Origin: an uncultured Oscillospiraceae bacterium
GTDB taxonomy: Bacteria > Bacillota > Clostridia > UBA1212 > UBA1255
Assembly: GCA_902462635.1 (NCBI GenBank)
Contig: CABQCN010000042.1
Location: forward strand, 1-8,204
Direction of reading: 5' to 3'
Length of the DNA stretch: 8,204 bases
Below are positions 1 through 5,479 of the stretch, one piece after another. A model generated the notes under the pieces. The model worked only from the letters and a program-made list of their open reading frames with translations. It did not search any database and was not told the origin of the DNA. Each line of letters begins with the position of its first letter. Position 1 is the stretch's first letter. Made by a program: the position numbers and the translations under genes.

Positions 1-1281
1 GGGGCAGGGGCCTACCGGCTGCTGGCGGATGGCCGCACGGTGAAATTATTTGCCGCGGATTCTGCAGGAGCGAATCATGCGTTTGCAACGCTTTTGCAAA
101 TTATGGAAGGCTGCGAAGAACCGGCAGGAAATGTGACGATCCCGGATTGCGAGATCGCGGACGCCCCGGATTGCAGCTATCGGGGCATGATGGTGGACCT
201 GGCGCGGAACTGGCATGAATTTCCCTATCTGATCCGCTATGTAGATCAGTGCTATTTTTATAAATTATCCGTATTGCATTTGCATTTTACAGACGATCAA
301 AGTTATACGCTTCCCAGCAAGCTGTTTCCGAAGCTTTCCACAGAGGGGCGCTGCTACACGGAGGAACAGATTGCCGCGCTGAACCGATATGCGCATGCGC
401 GGGGAATCCAGCTGATGCCGGAAATCGATGTGCCCGGACACTGCGTATCTTTCCAGGAGGGATATCCTGACCTTTTCGGAACGGGAGGGATTATCTGCCA
501 GCATCCGCAGTCCATCGAAGCGATGCAGGCGCTGTTCCATGAACTGTGCGCGATGTTTCCCGCTTCGCGCTGCATTCATATCGGCGGAGACGAGGCACAG
601 ATCGAAAACTGGCTGAAATGCCCGCGCTGCCGCGAGTATGCCTGCGCCATTGGGATTGATCCTGCGGCGGAAGACCAAAAGCTGGCGGCAGAGCGCCTGT
701 ATGCTCATTTTATCGATAAAATGGCGGAGGCTGTTTTCGCGGAGGATAAGATCCCCGTCGCGTGGGAGGGGTTTGCCGCACAGGTAAACGATTTCGTTTC
801 AAAAGACATCCTGATGATGAGCTGGGAAAATTATTACCAGGTTACGCCTTCGCTGCTTGAGGCCGGATTTCAGATCATCAATTGCTCCTGGAACCCGATG
901 TATATCGTAACGCCGGAACCTGCGTGGACGCCGCAGGAAATCTATCAGTGGACGATCTATCAATGGATACCGGTGCATGGGGGATCGCCGTACCTCGGCA
1001 CGGGGATTACAATAGAACCGTCGCCGCAGGTGCGCGGCGGCCAGCTGCTCGCATGGGGAGACCGGATCGCGGGCGCATATCCTACAGCCAAAGAAGGCGT
1101 TGCCGCGGAGGCGCGTCTGCTGCTGGAACGGCTGCCCTATCTGGCGGAAAATACGTGGAATATTGAAAAAAGAGTTCCGTTCGAAACGATAGAAAAAACA
1201 TCTGCGCGAATAAATGAAAAAATCGAAAAAATCGCCGCAGAAACGGCCGTAAAGATTGACAGCGGAGTTGAATCCCGGTAA
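1..1281 (+). CDS. GH20 beta-N-acetylhexosaminidase, 5'-truncated by the window
   Basis: The frame is open from base 1 and ends at TAA 1279-1281, giving the last 426 residues; the true start lies upstream, and the ATG/GTG codons near the left edge are internal. Seen: the end of the small N-terminal domain (residues about 1-40, reading A-x-S-A-G-A-N-H-A), then a TIM-barrel GH20 catalytic domain. Landmarks are YRGMMVDLARN, the H-x-H-x-T-D-D strand, MPEIDVPGH, and the catalytic Asp-Glu pair in HIGGDEA (Asp197-Glu198 of the fragment, codons 589-594). Tryptophans at WEGF, MSWENYY and INCSWN would line the sugar pocket. Family knowledge: GH20 enzymes use substrate-assisted catalysis, in which the Asp orients the acetamido group and the Glu is the acid/base, to release terminal GlcNAc or GalNAc. 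The usual final W-x-E appears here as WGD. Secretion cannot be judged because the N-terminus is missing. Natural substrate unknown; family assignment is firm. Confidence 0.95.
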   Translation, partial: GAGAYRLLADGRTVKLFAADSAGANHAFATLLQIMEGCEEPAGNVTIPDCEIADAPDCSYRGMMVDLARNWHEFPYLIRYVDQCYFYKLSVLHLHFTDDQSYTLPSKLFPKLSTEGRCYTEEQIAALNRYAHARGIQLMPEIDVPGHCVSFQEGYPDLFGTGGIICQHPQSIEAMQALFHELCAMFPASRCIHIGGDEAQIENWLKCPRCREYACAIGIDPAAEDQKLAAERLYAHFIDKMAEAVFAEDKIPVAWEGFAAQVNDFVSKDILMMSWENYYQVTPSLLEAGFQIINCSWNPMYIVTPEPAWTPQEIYQWTIYQWIPVHGGSPYLGTGITIEPSPQVRGGQLLAWGDRIAGAYPTAKEGVAAEARLLLERLPYLAENTWNIEKRVPFETIEKTSARINEKIEKIAAETAVKIDSGVESR

Positions 1282-1284
1282 AAT
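1256..1284 (+). promoter_or_regulatory. Sigma-A promoter for the CNNM/CBS gene, inside the GH20 3' end
   Basis: TTGACA (1256-1261), 17-bp spacer, TAAAAT (1279-1284). The -10 includes the GH20 stop codon. Expected transcription start is near 1291, giving a leader of about 34 nt before the ATG at 1325. A second box, TATAAT (1284-1289), overlaps but would sit 22 bp from this -35, so TAAAAT is the better partner. The downstream gene can therefore be transcribed independently of the GH20 gene. Motif reading only; no expression evidence. Confidence 0.65.
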
Positions 1285-1324
1285 ATAATCAGGAATTATT
1301 GATTTAACTTTTTAGAGGAATGGA

Positions 1325-2572
1325 ATGGACAGTAATATCACATCGATTATCGTATTGGCCGGGCTGGTTTTATTTTCAGCTTATTTTTCCGCTACGGAAA
1401 CGGCGTTTTCTTCGCTCAATAAAATCAAACTGAAAAGCATGGCGGCAAAGGGCGATAAGCGTGCTGCGCGAACGCTTGTTTTTTCCGAAAAGTTTGACAA
1501 GATTTTATCGACAATTTTGATCGGGAACAATATTGTAAATATTGCGGCCGCGTCAATCGGGACCGTTTTGTTTACCAGATGGTTCGGCAGCGCCGGCGTC
1601 TCGCTTTCCACGATTGTGATGACGGTTACGGTATTGATTTTCGGCGAAATCACGCCGAAGGTCATTGCTAAAGATATGCCGGAACAATTTGCAATGTTCT
1701 CGGTACCGATTTTAAAAATATTTTATACAATTTTTTCTCCGCTGAATTATGTTTTTTCATGGTGGAAAAAGCTGATTTCCAAACTTTTCCGATCCAAACG
1801 CGGCTATAGCGTAACGGAAGAAGAACTCTTGATTCTGGTGGATGAAGCGCAGCAGGAAGGCGGAATCGACGAAGAAGCCGGAGATCTGATCAAAAGCGCG
1901 ATTGAATTTGAAGATTTGGATGCGATCGAAATATGTACGCCGCGCGTCGCAATCGTGGCAGTTGCGGAGAACACAGAAAGCCGGGAAATTGCGGAAATAT
2001 TTAAGAACCATGGATTCTCCAGACTGCCGGTCTATCAGGACAGCATCGATAATATCATCGGCGTAATCAACCAAAAAGATTTCTACACGCATGTAATCGA
2101 AAAAAAGGAGCCGCTTGGCAGCATCATTTTTCCCATTGTCGTGATTCGCCCGAATATAAAAATTTCAAAATTGATGCGTATTTTGCAGCAAAAGCGTTCG
2201 CATATCGCTTTGATTGTAGATGAATACGGCGGAACGCTCGGAATCGTGACGCTGGAAGATATTTTGGAAGAACTGGTCGGCGAGATCTGGGACGAACACG
2301 ATGTCGTGGTCAATGAGATTGAAAAAATATCCGATACGGAATATAAAGTATCCGGCCGCTGCAGTTTTCAAAAACTTCTGGAGGAGCTTGACGTCAGGGA
2401 AGACGAAGAAGACGGCGACTTTGTATCGTTGAACGGATGGATCCTCCGCCAATCGGAACATATGCCGAAACTCGGAGATCGTTTTTCTTACCGAAACCTG
2501 ACGCTGTGCGTATCCAACGCTACTGCGCGTGCGGTCACGGAAGTACTCGTAACAATCAATCCGGAGACATAA
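1325..2572 (+). CDS. CNNM/CBS-domain transporter-like protein (hemolysin / CorC-HlyC family)
   Basis: Membrane protein of 415 aa, the usual length for this family. Domain order: CNNM (DUF21) transmembrane domain, residues about 5-150, with hydrophobic segments near 5-27, 58-85, 93-110 and 120-145; two CBS domains at about 205-260 and 268-325; and a C-terminal CorC_HlyC domain at about 335-413. Family hallmarks are visible: S-A-T-E-T-A-F-S-S (22-30), G-N-N-I-V-N (67-72) and F-G-E-I-T-P-K (106-112), plus V-D-E-Y-G-G and L-E-D-I-L-E-E-L in CBS2. Characterised relatives (CNNM proteins, CorC) are Mg2+ transporters or Mg2+-homeostasis factors regulated by nucleotide binding to the CBS pair; the 'hemolysin' name is historical. 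Start: ATG with AGAGGA (1314-1319) 5 nt upstream. It has its own promoter at 1256-1284 and may be co-transcribed with the next gene, 48 nt downstream. Family firm; ion specificity not readable here. Confidence 0.93.
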   Translation: MDSNITSIIVLAGLVLFSAYFSATETAFSSLNKIKLKSMAAKGDKRAARTLVFSEKFDKILSTILIGNNIVNIAAASIGTVLFTRWFGSAGVSLSTIVMTVTVLIFGEITPKVIAKDMPEQFAMFSVPILKIFYTIFSPLNYVFSWWKKLISKLFRSKRGYSVTEEELLILVDEAQQEGGIDEEAGDLIKSAIEFEDLDAIEICTPRVAIVAVAENTESREIAEIFKNHGFSRLPVYQDSIDNIIGVINQKDFYTHVIEKKEPLGSIIFPIVVIRPNIKISKLMRILQQKRSHIALIVDEYGGTLGIVTLEDILEELVGEIWDEHDVVVNEIEKISDTEYKVSGRCSFQKLLEELDVREDEEDGDFVSLNGWILRQSEHMPKLGDRFSYRNLTLCVSNATARAVTEVLVTINPET

Positions 2573-2620
2573 AAATATCGTTACGTATTGTGAGTAAAAT
2601 AAAAGAAGACGGAGCAGAAA

Positions 2621-3472
2621 ATGCTGGAAGAATTACAGAAAGAAGTCGAGGCGGCCCTATTAAAAATACCGAAAGATTTTACGCATTTTACTATGCGCTT
2701 CGATATTCCGAAAGTATCCTGGAACGTATTGTATGTTACGTTCGACGGACATTTTTATTTTTTAAATTATTTAGACGAAAGAGGGAATCGGAACGTCCTA
2801 TATTCTACGGAACGTTACGAGGATATGAAATATGCCTGCCTGAAAGAAGTGGTTCAATACGCGGCGGCTCAGAATCCGGAGGAAGAACGGGTTTGGTTTG
2901 AAGATTCAAGAAGGCGGATGTTCCAAAAACATCTGGAATATATGGCGCTGCTGGATCCTGAATGCGAAAAGAAATTGGAATATGAAATTAATGAAATTTT
3001 AGATAGGCATCCTTATGAGGATCTGTGTAATTTTGAAGGGGAATGTATTTGTTTCAGTGAATATTTCCTGAACAAATATATTAGAAAATTAACAAGAGTA
3101 CATAGGAAAGAAGCAAAAAAAATACTTCAAAGGATTGTACTGTATCAGGAACGAAACAGACTGTGTCAGATGCAATCCGCCTATCTTCAAATGAAGGGCA
3201 ATCACGAGACGGCAATAGATGGATCAAAAAGTTTTGCAGAACATATGAAAATGCATTATAGGAAGGTCCCGAAGACGTCAATGATAACATATAAGAAATA
3301 TCTTAAAAGTGCAAAATTTCTTTCTGCGTCTGTGCAGGATCCGGCGGCGTTTGCGGAGAGGCTGATTCCGGAAATGCATGAAATTTATGAGCAATTAAAC
3401 GAAAAAGTAACGCGCCGCGATGCGGCCGCTTGTGAAAAAATGTTTTGTGTAGCGAACGGCTCGTCTTCCTGA
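2621..3472 (+). CDS. Unrecognised 283-aa cytoplasmic protein with AT-rich centre
   Basis: I do not recognise this family. No signal peptide, membrane segment or known catalytic motif is visible, so it is probably cytoplasmic. Residues about 20-60 look like alternating beta strands rich in aromatic residues (W-N-V-L-Y-V-T-F-D-G-H-F-Y-F-L). The remainder looks mostly alpha-helical and highly charged (Lys/Arg/Glu), with a cysteine group C-N-F-E-G-E-C-I-C in the middle. The overall look, a small strand domain followed by helices, recalls immunity proteins of polymorphic toxin systems, but no motif proves that and no toxin gene is next to it. Start: ATG with GGAG (2611-2614) 6 nt upstream. It lies 48 nt after the CNNM/CBS gene with no clear promoter or terminator between, so co-transcription is plausible. 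Base composition falls sharply in the middle (14 G+C of 60 at 3061-3120), unlike neighbouring genes, which suggests transfer or relaxed constraint. Confidence 0.8.
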   Translation: MLEELQKEVEAALLKIPKDFTHFTMRFDIPKVSWNVLYVTFDGHFYFLNYLDERGNRNVLYSTERYEDMKYACLKEVVQYAAAQNPEEERVWFEDSRRRMFQKHLEYMALLDPECEKKLEYEINEILDRHPYEDLCNFEGECICFSEYFLNKYIRKLTRVHRKEAKKILQRIVLYQERNRLCQMQSAYLQMKGNHETAIDGSKSFAEHMKMHYRKVPKTSMITYKKYLKSAKFLSASVQDPAAFAERLIPEMHEIYEQLNEKVTRRDAAACEKMFCVANGSSS

Positions 3473-3492
3473 GTACGCATAATTATAAAAAA

Positions 3493-3521
3493 TTGATTCC
3501 CTATAAACCCTGTGGTATGAT
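3493..3521 (+). promoter_or_regulatory. Promoter of the rrf2 gene (extended -10)
   Basis: TTGATT (3493-3498), 17-bp spacer, TATGAT (3516-3521), with TGG directly before the -10 giving an extended -10 (TGN) element. Expected start near 3528, so the leader is only about 22 nt, just enough for the ribosome binding site. The putative operator at 3506-3526 lies over this -10. Confidence 0.7.
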
Positions 3522-3526
3522 AGGCT
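3506..3526. promoter_or_regulatory. Putative Rrf2/IscR-type operator over the rrf2 -10
   Basis: An imperfect palindromic 21-bp site, AACCCTG-N7-ATAGGCT, with a CC-N13-GG core. It matches the site at 3960-3980 at 14 of 21 positions (counted by eye) and has the same geometry. It overlaps the -10 hexamer 3516-3521, so a bound regulator would block RNA polymerase. This suggests negative autoregulation of the downstream Rrf2 gene. Inference from sequence; binding not shown. Confidence 0.55.
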
Positions 3527-3533
3527 TTACAAG

Positions 3534-3540
3534 AAGGAGG
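3534..3540 (+). promoter_or_regulatory. Strong ribosome binding site that fixes the rrf2 start
   Basis: AAGGAGG lies 9 nt before ATG 3550. It rules out an in-frame ATG at 3445, which would overlap the previous gene and add 35 residues unlike any Rrf2 N-terminus. It favours the first of two adjacent ATG codons (3550 over 3553). Confidence 0.8.
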
Positions 3541-3549
3541 CGGCGTGAA

Positions 3550-3951
3550 ATGATGGTTTCCACGAAAGGCCGGTACGCGCTTCGCGTCATGATCGATCTT
3601 GCGGAGCATGAAGATGGCGGGTATATTCCGTTGAAAGAAATCGCGCAACGGCAGAATATCTCGGAGAAATATCTGGAAAGCATTATAAAGATTCTGGTAC
3701 AGGCGCGATTCGTAACCGGTCTACGTGGGAAAGGCGGCGGTTACCGCCTGACGCGGGGCGCTGGCGAATATACGGTTGCGCGTATTTTGAAGCTTACGGA
3801 AGGCCGGCTTGCTCCGGTCGCGTGCCTGGACTGCGATCCGATCCGCTGCCCGCGCGCAGAGGAATGTAAAACACTGCCGATGTGGCGCAAGCTGGACGAA
3901 CTGATCCAAGATTTTTTTGCGGGAATCACGTTGGCGGATTTTTTAAAATAA
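3550..3951 (+). CDS. Rrf2-family (IscR/CymR-like) transcriptional regulator with a four-cysteine cluster
   Basis: 133 aa, typical for the family. Seen: the Rrf2 N-terminus M-V-S-T-K-G-R-Y-A-L-R-V-M (2-14); a winged helix with recognition-helix region I-S-E-K-Y-L-E (37-43) and wing R-G-K-G-G-G-Y-R-L (59-67); then a cysteine cluster Cys92, Cys95, Cys100, Cys106 (C-X2-C-X4-C-X5-C), and a W-R-K-L helix. Family knowledge: IscR binds a [2Fe-2S] cluster through Cys92/98/104 and His107 and regulates Fe-S biogenesis, while CymR of Bacillus lacks the cluster and represses cysteine and methionine uptake and synthesis genes. Here the cysteines sit in the IscR position and spacing, but Leu109 occupies the place of the His ligand, so the extra Cys may serve as fourth ligand (inference). 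The adjacent metY and the shared operator-like sites suggest control of sulfur assimilation and of itself. Start set by AAGGAGG at 3534-3540. Confidence 0.93.
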   Translation: MMVSTKGRYALRVMIDLAEHEDGGYIPLKEIAQRQNISEKYLESIIKILVQARFVTGLRGKGGGYRLTRGAGEYTVARILKLTEGRLAPVACLDCDPIRCPRAEECKTLPMWRKLDELIQDFFAGITLADFLK

Positions 3952-3959
3952 AAGAGAAA

Positions 3960-3980
3960 AACCTATTGACAAGATAGGTT
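3960..3980. promoter_or_regulatory. Perfect palindromic operator O1 over the metY -35
   Basis: AACCTAT, 7-nt spacer, ATAGGTT: a perfect 7+7 inverted repeat with CC-N13-GG geometry, the layout of IscR type-2 sites. It completely covers the -35 hexamer TTGACA (3966-3971), so binding should repress the metY promoter. The most convincing of the three sites. It begins 9 nt after the rrf2 stop codon, so it could be mistaken for a terminator stem, but no T-run follows. Confidence 0.65.
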
Positions 3981-3994
3981 GCTCTTGCTATGAT
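3966..3994 (+). promoter_or_regulatory. Near-consensus promoter for metY
   Basis: TTGACA (3966-3971), exact 17-bp spacer, TATGAT (3989-3994), with TGC before the -10 (extended -10). Expected start is about 4001, leaving a leader of about 140 nt before the metY ATG. A promoter this strong, flanked by two operator-like palindromes, looks built for repression. Confidence 0.8.
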
Positions 3995-4001
3995 TTGCGA
4001 C

Positions 4002-4022
4002 AACCCATAATAAAGGTAGGTT
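4002..4022. promoter_or_regulatory. Putative operator O2 at the metY transcription start
   Basis: AACCCAT-N7-GTAGGTT, the same 21-bp frame as O1 with 15 of 21 identical positions (counted by eye), including the AAG at the same place in the spacer. The outer arms extend to CAACC/GGTTG (4001-4023). Its centre (4012) is 42 bp from that of O1 (3970), so both would face the same side of the DNA. It sits at about +1 to +22. Confidence 0.5.
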
Positions 4023-4107
4023 GATTGCGCTGGAAAATTATTTTGAACGTTTGATAAGGGCAAATTTCCGGTTCGGGCGAATGTGCGGAGGTCGTATTGC
4101 GTTATAA
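4021..4107 (+). CDS. Possible 28-aa leader peptide upstream of metY
   Basis: A TTG-started ORF, 28 codons plus TAA, lying wholly in the metY leader. It starts about 20 nt after the expected transcription start and ends 36 nt before the metY ATG. AAAGG (4012-4016) lies 4 nt before the TTG, an acceptable but short spacing that overlaps operator O2. The predicted peptide begins M-I-A-L-E-N-Y-F-E-R and ends A-N-F-R-F-G-R-M-C-G-G-R-I-A-L, with a single Cys at position 22 within a basic, glycine-rich tail. Short leader peptides containing Cys precede sulfur-metabolism genes in some other bacteria, notably actinobacteria, where attenuation has been suggested; this one could act similarly. No homologue could be checked, the start codon is weak, and a 28-codon open stretch can arise by chance. 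Confidence 0.3.
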   Translation: MIALENYFERLIRANFRFGRMCGGRIAL

Positions 4108-4143
4108 AACATTCCAAACTCATTTACGAAAGGAAGTTTAACG

Positions 4144-5445
4144 ATGTCAAACAACAAGAATTATAAATTTGAAACGCTTGCGATTCACGCCGGTCAGGAG
4201 CGGCCGGATCCTGTTACGGGGGCGAGAGCCGTCCCGATCTATGCGACAACCTCTTATGTTTTTAAAGACTCCGCCCAGGCAGCGGGCCGCTTTGCCCTAA
4301 CCGAGAGCGGGAATATTTATACAAGACTGATGAATCCCACTTCCGACGTGTTCGAACAGCGCGTTGCGGCGCTGGAAGGCGGCGCGGGCGCGCTTGCGAC
4401 TGCCTCGGGTTCTGCGGCGATTACTTACGCGATCCGGAATCTCGCTGTCTGCGGGGATCATATCGTATCTGCGGGCGCCGTGTACGGCGGAACTTATAAT
4501 CTCTTTGCAAATACCTTGCGGGAATCGGGCATTACGACGACTTTTGTAGACAGCAGCGACCCCGAGAATTTCCGCAAAGCGTTCCGTCACAATACAAAAG
4601 CATTTTTCCTTGAATCCCTGGGCAACCCGAATTCCGATATCGCCGATCTGGAGGCCATTTCTGAAATCGCGCATGAAAACGGAATTCCCGTCATTATAGA
4701 TAATACCTTTGCGACGCCGTATTTGTTCCGTCCGCTGGAACATGGCGCCGACATCGTCGTACATTCCGCCACAAAATTTATCGGCGGTCACGGGACCGTA
4801 ATGGGCGGTGTAATCGTGGATGGCGGAAAATTCGACTGGGCTGCAAGCGGGAAGTTTCCCGGACTCACACAGCCGAACCCATCGTATCACGGCGCGGTCT
4901 TTACGGACGCCTGCGGAAATCTGGCGTATCTTATGAAAATCCGCACAACGCTGATGCGGGATACGGGCGCCTGCCTATCGCCGTTCCATTCTTTTTTACT
5001 GTTGCAGGGCTTGGAAACGCTCTCGCTGCGTGTGGAACGCCATACGCAGAATGCGCTGAAGGTCGTGGAATATCTGAGCCGCCATCCGCAGGTGGCGTGC
5101 GTCCATCATCCGGCGCTTGCCGAAGGACGCGAGAAAGAACGGTACCGGCGATATTATCTGCATGGGGGAGGATCGATTTTCACGTTCGAAATCGCAGGAG
5201 GCGAAGAAACAGCGCGGCGGTTTACGGAATCTCTGGAACTCTTTTCCTTGCTCGCGAACGTCGCCGATGTTAAATCGCTGGTAATCCATCCTGCTTCCAC
5301 GACGCATTCACAGATGCGTGCGGAAGAATTGCGGTTCTTCGGTATTAAGCCGGCTTCCGTGCGCCTTTCTATCGGAACGGAACATATCGACGATATTATA
5401 GCTGATTTGGAGCATGGCTTTGCGGCAGTCAAAGAACGCGTATAA
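4144..5445 (+). CDS. metY: O-acetylhomoserine sulfhydrylase (aminocarboxypropyltransferase), PLP-dependent
   Basis: 433 aa, the usual length of MetY (about 425-435) and longer than MetB/MetC (about 380-400). It belongs to the Cys/Met-metabolism PLP family (fold type I). Seen: [11 protein letters not shown] at the N-terminus; Y-T-R-L-M-N-P-T, whose Tyr and Arg reach the PLP phosphate of the partner subunit; Asp186 in I-D-N-T-F-A-T-P, which contacts the pyridine nitrogen; the Schiff-base Lys211 in [10 protein letters not shown]; and the C-terminal H-P-A-S-T-T-H-S-Q region. Family reaction: O-acetyl-L-homoserine + sulfide gives L-homocysteine + acetate, direct sulfhydrylation feeding methionine synthesis in the cytoplasm. 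Start: ATG with AAAGGAAG at 4129-4136. It has its own promoter at 3966-3994 with two operator-like sites, and the Rrf2 gene lies directly upstream. No homoserine acetyltransferase or methionine synthase gene is in the window. A related enzyme specificity cannot be wholly excluded. Confidence 0.93.
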   Translation: MSNNKNYKFETLAIHAGQERPDPVTGARAVPIYATTSYVFKDSAQAAGRFALTESGNIYTRLMNPTSDVFEQRVAALEGGAGALATASGSAAITYAIRNLAVCGDHIVSAGAVYGGTYNLFANTLRESGITTTFVDSSDPENFRKAFRHNTKAFFLESLGNPNSDIADLEAISEIAHENGIPVIIDNTFATPYLFRPLEHGADIVVHSATKFIGGHGTVMGGVIVDGGKFDWAASGKFPGLTQPNPSYHGAVFTDACGNLAYLMKIRTTLMRDTGACLSPFHSFLLLQGLETLSLRVERHTQNALKVVEYLSRHPQVACVHHPALAEGREKERYRRYYLHGGGSIFTFEIAGGEETARRFTESLELFSLLANVADVKSLVIHPASTTHSQMRAEELRFFGIKPASVRLSIGTEHIDDIIADLEHGFAAVKERV

Positions 5446-5479
5446 TTGATACTTGGGCGACGTTTGCGCAATCACAGGA

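Noticed and set aside
3445..3549. N-terminal extension of the Rrf2 protein from an in-frame ATG at 3445
   Set aside because: It overlaps the previous gene and the promoter and operator, lacks a ribosome binding site, and the family N-terminus begins right after the AAGGAGG at 3534-3540.
3960..3980. Palindrome after rrf2 read as an intrinsic terminator
   Set aside because: The stem is only 7 bp and AT-rich, no T-run follows, and it sits on a near-perfect -35 box, so an operator is the better reading.
4001..4143. SAM riboswitch, T-box or other known riboswitch in the metY leader
   Set aside because: I saw no T-box sequence, no SAM-I core pattern and no terminator hairpin with a T-run; only a weak TCCG/CGGA stem (4067-4070 with 4086-4089). 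A covariance-model search would settle it.
4297..4890. Long minus-strand open frame (197 aa) inside metY
   Set aside because: It is a shadow of the metY coding frame with no ribosome binding site, no promoter and no recognisable protein features.
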